NCBI RefSeq assembly: GCF_030271255.1
Contig: NZ_JASJOM010000001.1
Span: forward strand, 248,001-312,000
Length of the DNA stretch: 64,000 nt
Direction of reading: 5' to 3'
From: Peribacillus folii
Lineage (GTDB): Bacteria > Bacillota > Bacilli > Bacillales > DSM-1321
Positions 26,151 through 35,793 of the stretch are shown here, piece after piece. Numbering within the stretch: the stretch's first letter is position 1; each line of letters opens with the position of its first letter. Under the pieces are notes generated by a model that saw only the letters and a list, made by a program, of their open reading frames with translations, made no database searches and was not told where the DNA came from. The position numbers and the translations under genes were made by a program.

Positions 26151-26750
26151 CTATATGACATGCCAATCGTTGAGTACGGCCCTAACCTGACTCTTCGTAT
26201 CTTCGAGTCGGCCATCATTATCAATGACCGCATCCGCTAAAGCTCTTTTATCGGCCAAAGGCATCTGTGAATGAATCCGTGCAAGGGCATCCGCTTCCGA
26301 GAGGCCATTCCTGTTCATCAAGCGCTCCAATTGGACTCGTTCATTCACATATATCAAAAGCGTTTTTTCGACCATGTAGGTCAGCTTACTTTCGAATAAT
26401 AGCGGAATGTCCATGAAAACCGTTTCCTTGCCTGCTTCAAGCGCTTCTTCCGTTTTGAGGCGCATCCACCTTCTTACGGCTGGATGGACAATGCCATTGA
26501 GCTGCAGCCTTTTTTCCTCGTCATGAAAGATTATCGACCCTAGCTTGGCGCGATCGATCGTCCCATCCGCCAATAAAATGCCTTCTCCAAATGCACTTAC
26601 CACTTGACCATAGGCTTCTTCACCAGGCTCAACGACAGCACGGGAAGCCAGATCTGCATCTATGATCGTGAAACCGAGCTCCTGTAAATAGAGGCTGACC
26701 GTGCTTTTCCCGCTGGCAATGCCTCCGGTTATTCCGATGATTTGTCCCAT
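26151..26750 (-). CDS. coaE: Dephospho-CoA kinase
   Basis: 199 residues from the ATG at 26748-26750, preceded by AAGGGGGAG; a frame six codons longer begins too far upstream of any good site. P-loop GITGGIASGKST (~6-17), the DADLASRAVVEPG segment, and the lid region. It phosphorylates dephospho-CoA in the last step of coenzyme A synthesis. Last gene of polA-mutM-ytaF-coaE, 30 bases after ytaF. Confidence 0.95.
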   Translation of the reverse strand: MGQIIGITGGIASGKSTVSLYLQELGFTIIDADLASRAVVEPGEEAYGQVVSAFGEGILLADGTIDRAKLGSIIFHDEEKRLQLNGIVHPAVRRWMRLKTEEALEAGKETVFMDIPLLFESKLTYMVEKTLLIYVNERVQLERLMNRNGLSEADALARIHSQMPLADKRALADAVIDNDGRLEDTKSQVRAVLNDWHVI

Positions 26751-26780
26751 AAGCTCCCCCTTATACATCCTATTTCTCTA

Positions 26781-27413
26781 TCATAATTTGAATAATCCGA
26801 TTAACATCAGGAGCACACCCGGAAGAAAGGTCAAATGCTGGACCACTTTGTTATTTGAAAGTAATTTCCCGCTTTGAATCCCGCTCCATATGAAGATGGA
26901 ACTCATGACGGCGATGCAGCCCGCAAGGATGATGGGGGAAATCCCGATCATGGCCGCCCCTACACCGGCACCGAATGCATCCAGGGATAAAGCAAATCCC
27001 AATACGAGCGCTTCGACTCCGGTGATCGTGCCTGATTTATCGAAATCGGCATTCAATGGTTTTTGTAAAATATTGATGACGACCCCAAGTGATTTAATTT
27101 CAAAATTGAAGATGATTTTTTCGTGATATCTATCATCCTTCTGATCTTTATCCGGCTTGAAATATTGGTATACCATCCAGGCACCAAGGAAAATGAGAAT
27201 GATGCCTCCCGTTTTTTCAGCTGCACCGATGGATATGAGCTGACTGATGAATTGCCCGATGACCATCGCTATGCCTAAACTTAAAGCAGAACAAAATGAG
27301 ATGACCGCTATGGACTTAAGCGGTATTTTCATTTTCCGCATACCAAATGTCATGCCTACACCGAAGCCGTCGATACTAACTGCAAATGCAAGAAAAATAA
27401 TCTGTAGCCACAT
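26781..27413 (-). CDS. ytaF: Sporulation membrane protein YtaF (MntP-like)
   Basis: 210 residues with six predicted membrane segments in two repeated halves, each with a D-G-F/A-G-V-G type motif (SIDGFGVGMTFGM ~13-25 and SLDAFGAGVGAAMIG ~143-157). This is the pattern of the MntP manganese-efflux/YtaF family. B. subtilis YtaF is sporulation-associated and lies between mutM and coaE, as here. The transported ion is not proven. Confidence 0.85.
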   Translation of the reverse strand: MWLQIIFLAFAVSIDGFGVGMTFGMRKMKIPLKSIAVISFCSALSLGIAMVIGQFISQLISIGAAEKTGGIILIFLGAWMVYQYFKPDKDQKDDRYHEKIIFNFEIKSLGVVINILQKPLNADFDKSGTITGVEALVLGFALSLDAFGAGVGAAMIGISPIILAGCIAVMSSIFIWSGIQSGKLLSNNKVVQHLTFLPGVLLMLIGLFKL

Positions 27414-27490
27414 CGGAATATACTCCTTCCCTTCTCGTTGCTACCCTAGTATATGGAAGGAGCCCATCCGATGTGTGTGGAATGCATGAG

Positions 27491-28321
27491 TTAAATGAAT
27501 GGCTGGCATGATGGGCAAATATGTGTGCCGCGCCCTGCTACAACCAGCTTTTCAAGCGGCGTACCGCAAGTCTTGCAGTCTTCGCCTTTTCGTCCATAAA
27601 CATTCAGTTCCAACTGAAACATGCCGATTTGACCTTGGGAGTTGATATATGAACGGATCGTGCTTCCTCCCTTTTCAACAGCTTCAGCTAATGTCGCAAT
27701 GATTTCGGCATGCAGCTTTACAATTTCCTCCAAGGAGAGTGTGGAGGCTTTCCTCTCCGGATGGATGCCTGAACGAAATAAAGACTCGTCCACATAAATA
27801 TTCCCAATTCCCACGACAACCGTTTGATCAAGGAGCACCGGTTTGATTTTCCTATTGGTCCTGGCCAATTTCGCCCGAAGTCCCTCAACGGTGAAATTCT
27901 CGGATAACGGTTCAGGGCCCAAATGCACCAAAGGCAATCGCTCCAATTCTTCACCTTTGGCAAACAGGTGCATCGTGCCGAATTTACGAACATCGCGGTA
28001 ACGAAGCTCACTGCCGTCCGTGAACTTGAAAATCACGTGTGTATGTTTATCGTATGGTTCATCCTTTTGATGCACCCCATATTTGCCTTCCATCCTTAAA
28101 TGCGAAACCATCGAATATTCATCCAAGGTGAAAATGAGGAACTTGCCCCTCCTGCCTATTTCGTGAATCGTTTGCCCCTTCAAGGCATCCTGAAACTGTT
28201 CGATGGGCTCGGGTGCTTTAATGATCTTTGGCCAGAAAACGGACACTTCCTCGATCTCTTTTCCAAGTACAAGCTGCTCTAACGTTCTTCTGACTGTTTC
28301 CACTTCTGGAAGTTCTGGCAT
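27491..28321 (-). CDS. mutM: Formamidopyrimidine-DNA glycosylase
   Basis: 276 residues from the ATG at 28319-28321, as in B. subtilis. This start gives the essential N-terminal PELPEVE whose proline is the catalytic nucleophile; a GTG three codons upstream is rejected for that reason. The helix-two-turn-helix region contains GIGNIYVDESLFRSGIHP, and the C-terminal zinc finger has CKTCGTPLEK ... CPSC. It removes 8-oxoguanine and formamidopyrimidines. It lies 18 bases after polA. Confidence 0.96.
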   Translation of the reverse strand: MPELPEVETVRRTLEQLVLGKEIEEVSVFWPKIIKAPEPIEQFQDALKGQTIHEIGRRGKFLIFTLDEYSMVSHLRMEGKYGVHQKDEPYDKHTHVIFKFTDGSELRYRDVRKFGTMHLFAKGEELERLPLVHLGPEPLSENFTVEGLRAKLARTNRKIKPVLLDQTVVVGIGNIYVDESLFRSGIHPERKASTLSLEEIVKLHAEIIATLAEAVEKGGSTIRSYINSQGQIGMFQLELNVYGRKGEDCKTCGTPLEKLVVAGRGTHICPSCQPFI

Positions 28322-28339
28322 TTCTATCACCTATCTTTC

Positions 28340-30964
28340 TTATTTGGCATCAAACCATGTTGGCCCGTAGGCATAATCGACTTTAAGAGGCACGTTCAAT
28401 CCGATGGCATTTTCCATTTCCTCTGGAACGATCACCTTCAGGATTTCGAGTTCCTCCGGCGGGGCTTCAAAAATCAATTCATCATGCACCTGCAGGAGCA
28501 TCCTCGTCTTGAGCCCCTCCTCGATCAGGCGCTTGTTCATATTGATCATCGCAAGCTTGATGATGTCCGCGGCACTTCCCTGAATCGGCGTGTTCATCGC
28601 CGTACGTTCCGCAAAGCTCCTGATGTTGAAATTCCTGCTCGTAATCTCGGGTATATAGCGCCTTCTTTGCATGAGGGTCGTGCTATATCCTTTTTGTCGG
28701 GCTTCATGTATGCTTTCTTCCATATACTCCTGCACACCCGGAAAGCTTCTTAAATACTTCTCGATGAACTCCCCAGCTTCTTTTCTCGTAATCCCCAAGC
28801 TTTGCGATAACCCGTAATCACTTATACCATAAACAATGCCGAAGTTGACCGCTTTGGCTTGGCGTCTCATGTTCGATGTGACTTCCTCCGCCGATACATG
28901 GAACACATCCATCGCCGTTCTTGTATGAATGTCCATCCCGGCCTGGAATGCTTCCACAAGACCGCTGTCATTGGCAATGTGTGCCAGCACACGTAATTCG
29001 ATTTGCGAATAGTCAGCCGCGAAAATGATCCAATCTTTTTCGGATGGAATGAAGGCCTGCCTGATTTTCCTTCCTTCTTCCAGCCTGATCGGGATATTCT
29101 GCAGATTGGGATCTGTCGAGCTTAGCCGGCCGGTTTGGGTCAGCGCTTGGTTGAAACGGGTATGCACCTTATCCGATTTGTTATTGACCACTTTTAGCAA
29201 GCCTTCAATATATGTGGATTGCAGCTTCCCAAGCTGGCGGTACAGCAATATTTCCTTTACGATATCATGCTTGCTCTCCAGCTTTTCCAGCACATCGGCA
29301 GAAGTGGAATAACCGGTTTTCGTTTTTTTCATGACCGGAAGCTCCAATTTTTCAAAAAGGATGGCACCGAGCTGTTTGGGTGAATTGATATTGAAAGCCT
29401 CGCCAGCCAGATCAAAGATCCTGGCTTCGATCGTTCTTAAACGTCCAGCCAATTCCTGCCCCATATTTTTTAAGCGGCCGATATCCACCTTTATGCCCTG
29501 CCATTCCATGTTCGCCAGGATGATCGATAATGGCAGCTCAAGATCCGTCAATAAATGGTATTGCTCAAACTCATGAAGCTTATCGACCATTGGTTCTTTC
29601 AAAGAAAAGATCGCCTTCGATTTTCGGGCAATATGCTCGCACAATTCAGCTTCAGCAGGAATGATTCGTTTGGCGCCTTTTCCATAGAAGGCGTCATCGG
29701 TTTCCAAACGTATCGCTCCTTGGGTTTTTGTGATTTCCGCCACTTCGTCCACTGATTCCGCAGGATTCAGGATATAAGAAGCCAGAAACACATCGAAATC
29801 GATACCTTTAATTTGGACACCCCGATGGCGGAGTGCCACAACGGTTCGTTTCGCATCGAAAACCGTTTTCTTTTTCGTTTCATCCTCCGCCCAGGCTTTG
29901 AATGCATCGGAGTTCAACGCACTTTCCCCATGGAAGTAGAAATGGCCATGCTCATTACTTATGGCAATCCCGATGATGTCGGCGCGATGATAATTGTCTT
30001 CTAAAATTTCCACATATAATGCACTTTCATCCGCATACAACCCTTCTGTCATTTCTGCCGAATTGACCTCGATCTCTTCCTGCTCAAGCGGCACACTTTC
30101 CGTCACATCCAACTTTTCGAGCAAGGTCGAAAAGCCAAGCTCTTTATAAAATGAAATGACCCGATCCTGATCCATCCCGCTGTACTCGGTCTCATTCAGG
30201 GAAACTTCAATCGGCGCTTCCCTCGTTATCGTGGCAAGCTCCTTGCTTAAAAGGGCCAAATCTTTATGTTCCTCTATCTTCTCTTTCAATTTTTGCCCGC
30301 CTACCTCCTCAATTGATTGAAGAAGGTTTTCTACCGTTTCAAATTGGTGCAATAGCTTAAGGGCGGTCTTCTCGCCAACTCCCGGTATTCCAGGGATATT
30401 GTCGGAGGCATCTCCCATCAGCCCTTTTAAATCGATGATTTGGAGTGGGGATAGTCCGTATTTTTCATGGATATGCTTTGGCGTATATTCCTCGATATCA
30501 GTAATTCCCTTTTTCGTGATCGAAACCGTCGTGCTAGGGGAGGATAGTTGTGTCAAATCCTTATCACCGGAAATGACTTTGACCTCGTAGCCATCTTTTT
30601 CTGCTTGTAACGACAGTGTACCGATGATATCATCCGCCTCGTAATTCTCCAATTCATACCTTTTTATTTGGAAGCAATCGAGCAGCTCGCGAATGAAGGG
30701 AAATTGCTCGGACAATTCAGGCGGCGTTTTTTGGCGCCCGCCCTTATATTCCTTGAATGCGGCATGCCTGAATGTGGTTTTGCCGGCATCGAAGGCTACA
30801 AGTATGTGTGTCGGTTTTTCCTCAGCGAGTATGCGGTTGAGCATCATCGTGAATCCGTAAACGGAATTCGTATGCACCCCTTTATCATTATTCAGGAGCG
30901 GAAGCGCAAAAAATGCACGGTAGGCAATGCTATTTCCATCTATGAGTACTAACTTTTTTTCCAT
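28340..30964 (-). CDS. polA: DNA polymerase I
   Basis: 874 residues from the ATG at 30962-30964, behind TGGAGGAAGACGGAT; the longer frame to 31012 is rejected. The 5' nuclease domain (~1-300; LVAFDAGKTTFRH, VISGDKDLTQL, GLMGDASDNIPGIPGVGEKT) is followed by a 3'-5' exonuclease-like domain that appears degenerate in its acidic residues, as in other Bacillus Pol I. The polymerase domain follows (FAADYSQIELRVLAHI, RRQAKAVNFGIVYGIS, LLQVHDELIFE). Repair and Okazaki-fragment processing. First gene of polA-mutM-ytaF-coaE. Confidence 0.96.
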   Translation of the reverse strand: MEKKLVLIDGNSIAYRAFFALPLLNNDKGVHTNSVYGFTMMLNRILAEEKPTHILVAFDAGKTTFRHAAFKEYKGGRQKTPPELSEQFPFIRELLDCFQIKRYELENYEADDIIGTLSLQAEKDGYEVKVISGDKDLTQLSSPSTTVSITKKGITDIEEYTPKHIHEKYGLSPLQIIDLKGLMGDASDNIPGIPGVGEKTALKLLHQFETVENLLQSIEEVGGQKLKEKIEEHKDLALLSKELATITREAPIEVSLNETEYSGMDQDRVISFYKELGFSTLLEKLDVTESVPLEQEEIEVNSAEMTEGLYADESALYVEILEDNYHRADIIGIAISNEHGHFYFHGESALNSDAFKAWAEDETKKKTVFDAKRTVVALRHRGVQIKGIDFDVFLASYILNPAESVDEVAEITKTQGAIRLETDDAFYGKGAKRIIPAEAELCEHIARKSKAIFSLKEPMVDKLHEFEQYHLLTDLELPLSIILANMEWQGIKVDIGRLKNMGQELAGRLRTIEARIFDLAGEAFNINSPKQLGAILFEKLELPVMKKTKTGYSTSADVLEKLESKHDIVKEILLYRQLGKLQSTYIEGLLKVVNNKSDKVHTRFNQALTQTGRLSSTDPNLQNIPIRLEEGRKIRQAFIPSEKDWIIFAADYSQIELRVLAHIANDSGLVEAFQAGMDIHTRTAMDVFHVSAEEVTSNMRRQAKAVNFGIVYGISDYGLSQSLGITRKEAGEFIEKYLRSFPGVQEYMEESIHEARQKGYSTTLMQRRRYIPEITSRNFNIRSFAERTAMNTPIQGSAADIIKLAMINMNKRLIEEGLKTRMLLQVHDELIFEAPPEELEILKVIVPEEMENAIGLNVPLKVDYAYGPTWFDAK

Positions 30965-31027
30965 ATCCGTCTTCCTCCAGTCAAACAGGTTTATGTAGTG
31001 TTCAGCTTCCATTCATAAGCGCAAAAA

Positions 31028-31087
31028 AGCCGTTCATTTTCTCCCTCTATTCTACCATGAGTAGAAGCGGAAAGAAAAATGACGGCT
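31028..31087 (-). terminator. Terminator after hflC
   Basis: Minus strand AGCCGTCATTTT (31076-31087) pairs with AAAATGAACGGCT (31028-31040), followed by TTTTTTGCG, directly after the hflC stop. The long loop may hold polA promoter elements. Confidence 0.7.
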
Positions 31088-31093
31088 ATGCGG

Positions 31094-32026
31094 TTATTTT
31101 GTATTTCCCATTAACAAGCTTGCATACGGTGAATCCGATGGGAGCACGATGACCGTTTGATCTCCGATCGTTTTTTTATAAGATTCAAGCGTCCGGTACA
31201 ATTTATAGAATTCGGGATCCTTGGAAAACGACTTGTTGTAGATTTTCGCCGCATCCCCTTCTCCTTCTGACCTGATCACTTCGGCATTCGCCTCGGCAGT
31301 CGATAGCAGCTCCTTCACCTTCCGATCCGTATCCGCAATGATCCTATTTTTATCCGCATCACCTTTGGAAAGGTACTCTTGCGCCTTCGATTCACGCTCG
31401 GAAATCATTCTCTTGAAAACGGACGCTTCATTTTCTGCAGGCAAATCCGTCCTTTTTATCCGAACATCCGTCAGGCTGATGCCATAATTGTCATTTTGCA
31501 GCAGCTCGTTGACCTTTGCCGTTATGCGGTCATTCAAACTTCCTCTGGACGACTTCTCATCATTGATGATTTCATCATAATTCAGTCGGCCCAGCTCGGA
31601 ACGGACAGCAGAATAGATGAACTCCTCCATTTTCGTTTCCGCATTTTCAAACGTCCTTGCATTTGTAATCAGCTTCTTCGGGTCTTCGATTCTCCAAACA
31701 GCATAGTTATCGATCAGCATCCGTTTTTTATCTTTCGTATTGATTTCCGCCTCGGATACATCGGAGCTCATTTGGTACTTCGGCAAGGTCATGACGCTTT
31801 GGATGAACGGCACTTTCGCCTTTAAGCCCGGGGTCTTATCGATCCTTACAACCTCCCCGAATTGACGGACGACTTTATATTCTCCTTCTTTGACGATGTA
31901 GATATTGGTGAACACGATCAGCAGCAGGACGATTAACATAATGAGGAAAATGCCAATCCTGAAATAGCCCCTCCAATGAAAGTCTCCTTTTTTCAATTCA
32001 GTGAAATCTACTATTTTCCCGCTCAT
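31094..32026 (-). CDS. hflC: SPFH/band-7 membrane protease modulator HflC
   Basis: 310 residues. One N-terminal membrane helix (~25-47, IGIFLIMLIVLLLIVFTNIY), then the SPFH/band-7 domain (VKEGEYKVVRQFGEVVRIDK, DVRIKRTDLP) and a coiled-coil stretch (SERESKAQEYLSKGDADKNR, IIADTDRKVKELLSTAEANA). HflK and HflC form a large membrane cage around FtsH and limit its proteolysis. The start overlaps the hflK stop by four bases. The pair lies between polA and phoR, which are adjacent in B. subtilis. Confidence 0.88.
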   Translation of the reverse strand: MSGKIVDFTELKKGDFHWRGYFRIGIFLIMLIVLLLIVFTNIYIVKEGEYKVVRQFGEVVRIDKTPGLKAKVPFIQSVMTLPKYQMSSDVSEAEINTKDKKRMLIDNYAVWRIEDPKKLITNARTFENAETKMEEFIYSAVRSELGRLNYDEIINDEKSSRGSLNDRITAKVNELLQNDNYGISLTDVRIKRTDLPAENEASVFKRMISERESKAQEYLSKGDADKNRIIADTDRKVKELLSTAEANAEVIRSEGEGDAAKIYNKSFSKDPEFYKLYRTLESYKKTIGDQTVIVLPSDSPYASLLMGNTK

Positions 32027-33063
32027 TGCTTTGTGCCCCCTTGCCCTGCCGCTTTTTCTTCAGCTGGATTCTGATTTTTCGTTTCAGTATCGGAAGCCTG
32101 ATCTTCGGATGCCGGCGCTTTTTTCGTTTCCTCTTTTTCAAGGGAACGAAGCGGCAAATACTTCATCGTATTTCCATCATCATTCATGATATAAATCTCG
32201 GCATTCGGCAGGACGCCCTCCAGGGTTTCAATGATAAGGCGGTCCTTCGTGATCCCCTTATTGCCTTTATATTCACTATATAGCTTTTCAAAAACAGCTA
32301 CATCGCCGCGGGCGGCCTCGGTACGGGCAGCTTTATCCCCGTTGGCCTGCGAAAGGATAGCGTCCTTTTCCCCTACTGCTTCATTCATCCGCTTATTTTC
32401 ATATTTATCGGCTTCGTTTCTTTTCGTATTGGCCGTTTCACGGGCATCGGTCACGTTCGTAAATGCCTTCCGCACTTCTTCATTCGGTAGCTCGACATCC
32501 TGGAGCTTGACAGCAGAAATGGAAATCCCGACATCATACTTTTCCATTAGCTGGGTCAATAATTCCCGTACATCCGCTTCGATTTTCGCTTTGCCGGATG
32601 TAAGTGCATCATCGATTTTCGTGCTGCCGATGATGCTCCTTAATGCAGCTGAAGTGGTATCATATAATATTTTTTCTGGATCATCTGCATTGTATAGATA
32701 TTTTGGAGGGTCGGTAATTTTCCACTGAACCACCAGGTCGGCCAGCACGATATTTTCATCACCCGTAATCATTTTCGTCTCGCTCGGGTAATCCTTCACC
32801 TCTCCGTCCTCTTCCTTATATCCGAACTTAAGGCTGAACGTTTCTTTCGATAGCTTCTCAACCGATTGGATCGGCCAAGGCAGTTTAACGTGAAGTCCAG
32901 GTTCCGTGATCGTCTCCTCCACCTTACCAAACGTCATGATGACAGCCTGATCGGATTCATCGACCGTATACCAGGTCGATATCGCTACAATCCCCAAAAT
33001 TAATATAAGAATAACAAGTCCTGTAATCGTATAGATCCTTTTTAAACTGATGATATGTATCAC
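32023..33063 (-). CDS. hflK: SPFH/band-7 membrane protease modulator HflK
   Basis: 346 residues. One N-terminal membrane helix (~10-32, TITGLVILILILGIVAIST), then a band-7 domain (VDESDQAVIMTFGKVEETIT, EPGLHVKLPWPIQSVEKL, AVKLQDVELPNEEVRKAF), a helical arm, and a charged C-terminal tail with KKAPASEDQASDTET. It pairs with HflC to control FtsH in the membrane. The start is given as GTG (33061-33063), but the best Shine-Dalgarno match (AAGGGGTGAT) overlaps that codon, so the true start may be a rare codon two to four codons on. Confidence 0.85.
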   Translation of the reverse strand: MIHIISLKRIYTITGLVILILILGIVAISTWYTVDESDQAVIMTFGKVEETITEPGLHVKLPWPIQSVEKLSKETFSLKFGYKEEDGEVKDYPSETKMITGDENIVLADLVVQWKITDPPKYLYNADDPEKILYDTTSAALRSIIGSTKIDDALTSGKAKIEADVRELLTQLMEKYDVGISISAVKLQDVELPNEEVRKAFTNVTDARETANTKRNEADKYENKRMNEAVGEKDAILSQANGDKAARTEAARGDVAVFEKLYSEYKGNKGITKDRLIIETLEGVLPNAEIYIMNDDGNTMKYLPLRSLEKEETKKAPASEDQASDTETKNQNPAEEKAAGQGGTKQ

Positions 33064-33182
33064 CCCTTCTTTGCGGTTATATCTTATTTACGCAAGAAAG
33101 GGCCTAAAGTTTCATGAAAATGAAATATTTCCCTTATTAAAAATGGGGGAATCGATGCCAGTGAGAAAATAGAGCCAAAAAT

Positions 33183-33211
33183 AAAAAACAGAGACATTAG
33201 TCTCTGTTTTT
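33183..33211 (-). terminator. Terminator after phoR
   Basis: Minus strand AAAACAGAGACT-AATG-TCTCTGTTTT followed by TTATTTTTGG. It lies 88 bases after the phoR stop and ends phoPR ahead of hflK. Confidence 0.8.
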
Positions 33212-33298
33212 GCATAACTCCTTGGATGAGGGGTTGTGCAACCATTGTACCCCGGCATTGTGAAGTCCATTTTAAGGAATTGTAAAGGCTATGTAAAT

Positions 33299-35077
33299 TT
33301 ACATTTTCCCCTTCAAGCTTTTGTTAAGCGTCACCGTAAAGGTCGTGCCTGCCCCAGGTGTGCTTTCCACCTTGATTTTCCCTTTATGAACCTCAATGAT
33401 GTGCTTAACGATTGCAAGTCCAATCCCCGTTCCGCCCGAATCACGGCTTCTCGCCTTATCAATCCGGTAAAACCTTTCAAAAATCCTTGGCAGTTCCTTT
33501 TCATCGATTCCGATTCCATTATCCTGAACAGCAATGTCGACGGTCTGCTCACGTTCAAGCACCTTTACTGACACCCTTCCGCCATTTGGCGTATAGGTCA
33601 AGGCATTCGTTATCAAATTAATGAACACCTGTTTAATCCTGTCCGATTCCCCTTCAACGAATACCGGGTTTCGTGATGGATCAATTTCCAGAGATACTTG
33701 TTTCTGCTTCAGCTTCCCTATAAGCATCTCCTGTATTTCGCCGAGTACTTTCGTCATGTCAACAACGCCTGCTTTCAGGACGAATTCCTGCTGCTCCATC
33801 TTGGATAAATTCAAAAGCTCCTGAATGAGCTCTTGCAGCCGGTCGCTTTCTTTCAAGATGATCGATAAAAAGTGCTTCAAGGTTTTTTCGTCTTTTAAGG
33901 CCCCATCCAACAATGTTTCGGAAAAGCCCTTAATGGAAGTGATCGGTGTTCTCAATTCATGGGAAACATTGGCGACGAAATCCTTGCGCATTTGCTCTAG
34001 CCGCTTCAATTCGGTGATATCATGGAAAATGAGCAGGATCCCCTTCCATTCATCATGATTCCCTATGATCGGCGCACCGTAAATCTCAAAATGCTTGCGT
34101 TCGATGGCAAGCGGTAACTTTACCTGGCGTTTTATCGTTTTTTCGGTTCGGAAAATCTCTTCGATGATCGAAATGACTTCCTGATCTTGAATGACCGAGT
34201 AATATTCCTGAAACAAAAACGTAGCGGCATCCACACGGAAGCTTTTTTTGAATTCCCGGTTGATTACGGTGGTATAGCCCTTACTGTCTATGAGCAGCAC
34301 ACCGCTCCCGATATTTTCAACAAGCGTTTCCAGCCGATCCTGGTTCATTTCCCTCGCTATCTCGGTTTCCTGCAGGTTTCTTGCCAATATGTTCAAGGAC
34401 GTCGTCAGCATTCCCGTTTCATCCGAATGCCGTTCCAATGTCCGGGTTTCATAATTTCCTTTGGCCAATTCAATGGCTGCCATCGTCGCTTCCTCGATAG
34501 GCCGGGTATAATAAGAAGTGATTTTGCTGGCAAGCATGAGGATGATGATCAAGGCCACCCCTAAACAAATGATCAAGATTTGCCACATTTGCTTATTCAC
34601 TTGATGAATGGCTTCGATTTCGTTACTATGAACAACAAATCCCTCAATCTCGCCGTCCTTTTCAACTGTCTTCCAATAATAATGAAGGTCGGCGTCCCCT
34701 TCAACGACTTCATACCCTTCCCCTTGCTCGCGCCCCTTTTCCACCGTAATTTCGCGAAGGACATTTGCGTGGTTCTTGAGTATCTCATTGGATGAAGTCG
34801 AATCGTATAATATTTCCCCATCCTTCGAGAGAATGGTTAAGTTCGAATCCAAGAGGGGCGTCAGCTTTGCCGTTTTCCCTTTTTCCAAAAAGGAGGCGAT
34901 CCCCCCATGCTCCTGAATATATGTAGAGATGAAAAACGTTTCATTTTGTATACGTTCATTGAATGTCTTAATATAATAGCTTTTGAACAAATGTCCCAAT
35001 AAAAAGCCAACGGCCATCAGGACGACCATCACAAGCGTGATGAGGGTGAACAGGAGCTTCTTACGATAGGTCGTCAT
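33299..35077 (-). CDS. phoR: Phosphate-sensing histidine kinase PhoR
   Basis: 592 residues. Membrane helices at ~10-30 and ~165-185 flank an extracytoplasmic sensor domain. HAMP (~190-240), PAS (~250-355), HisKA with the phospho-acceptor in NVSHELRTPITSIKGF (~365-380), and the ATPase with DNGIGIDEKELPRIFERFYR and GGTGIGLAIVKHI follow. Partner of PhoP; it activates the phosphate starvation regulon. Its start overlaps the phoP stop by four bases (ATGA). Confidence 0.95.
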   Translation of the reverse strand: MTTYRKKLLFTLITLVMVVLMAVGFLLGHLFKSYYIKTFNERIQNETFFISTYIQEHGGIASFLEKGKTAKLTPLLDSNLTILSKDGEILYDSTSSNEILKNHANVLREITVEKGREQGEGYEVVEGDADLHYYWKTVEKDGEIEGFVVHSNEIEAIHQVNKQMWQILIICLGVALIIILMLASKITSYYTRPIEEATMAAIELAKGNYETRTLERHSDETGMLTTSLNILARNLQETEIAREMNQDRLETLVENIGSGVLLIDSKGYTTVINREFKKSFRVDAATFLFQEYYSVIQDQEVISIIEEIFRTEKTIKRQVKLPLAIERKHFEIYGAPIIGNHDEWKGILLIFHDITELKRLEQMRKDFVANVSHELRTPITSIKGFSETLLDGALKDEKTLKHFLSIILKESDRLQELIQELLNLSKMEQQEFVLKAGVVDMTKVLGEIQEMLIGKLKQKQVSLEIDPSRNPVFVEGESDRIKQVFINLITNALTYTPNGGRVSVKVLEREQTVDIAVQDNGIGIDEKELPRIFERFYRIDKARSRDSGGTGIGLAIVKHIIEVHKGKIKVESTPGAGTTFTVTLNKSLKGKM

Positions 35078-35793
35078 TCTTTTTTAGGCTCCTCAAGCTT
35101 ATAGCCCAAGCCCCTGATCGTTTTGATATAAAGAGGTTTTTTTGTATCGTTCTCGATTTTTTCACGCAGATGGCTAATATGCACATCGACGATTCGCGAA
35201 TCCCCCGCAAAATCATAATTCCAGACCGCACTAAGCAACTGGTCCCTCGTTAAAACCCTGCCTTTATTCTTCGCCAGATACAAAAGTAATTCAAATTCCT
35301 TTGGAGTCAATTCTAATTGCTGTTCATCAAAGAATGCTTCGTATCGATCAGGAAACACTTTCAATTCCCCCAACTTTAAGAGACCATCTTCCTGATCTTG
35401 ACCTGCGTCACTTCCATTGGTTTGCAGTTGCGCCCTTCTTAATATGGCCTTAATCCTTGCCACGACCTCCCGCGGACTGAATGGTTTCGTTAAGTAATCA
35501 TCAGCCCCAAGTTCAAGTCCGAGCACTTTGTCAAATTCATCGTCCTTGGCTGTCAGCATCAAGATCGGTGTATTGATTTTCTGCTGGCGAAGCTGTTTAC
35601 AAACTTCAAGCCCGTCCATTTTAGGCAGCATCAAATCCAATACGACTAAATCGGGACGTACATCCACAGCAGCCTGAAGGCCTTCTTCCCCATCCAAAGC
35701 CGTGATCACCGTATAGCCTGCTTGTTCCAGATTGTACTGAAGTAAGGTAACGATCGATTGTTCATCATCCACTACGAGAATTTTCTTTGACAT
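35074..35793 (-). CDS. phoP: Phosphate regulon response regulator PhoP
   Basis: 239 residues from the ATG at 35791-35793 behind GCAGGAGGATCTA; an earlier in-frame start gives MQEDL and is rejected. The receiver domain has the acidic pair (VVDDEQS), the phospho-acceptor Asp in VVLDLMLPKMDG (~53) and the lysine in DDYLTKPFSPRE. The C-terminal OmpR winged helix includes RIVDVHISHLREKIE. It is co-translated with phoR. A near-palindrome at 35824-35843 lies 30 bases upstream and may be an operator or a transcript hairpin. Confidence 0.95.
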   Translation of the reverse strand: MSKKILVVDDEQSIVTLLQYNLEQAGYTVITALDGEEGLQAAVDVRPDLVVLDLMLPKMDGLEVCKQLRQQKINTPILMLTAKDDEFDKVLGLELGADDYLTKPFSPREVVARIKAILRRAQLQTNGSDAGQDQEDGLLKLGELKVFPDRYEAFFDEQQLELTPKEFELLLYLAKNKGRVLTRDQLLSAVWNYDFAGDSRIVDVHISHLREKIENDTKKPLYIKTIRGLGYKLEEPKKE

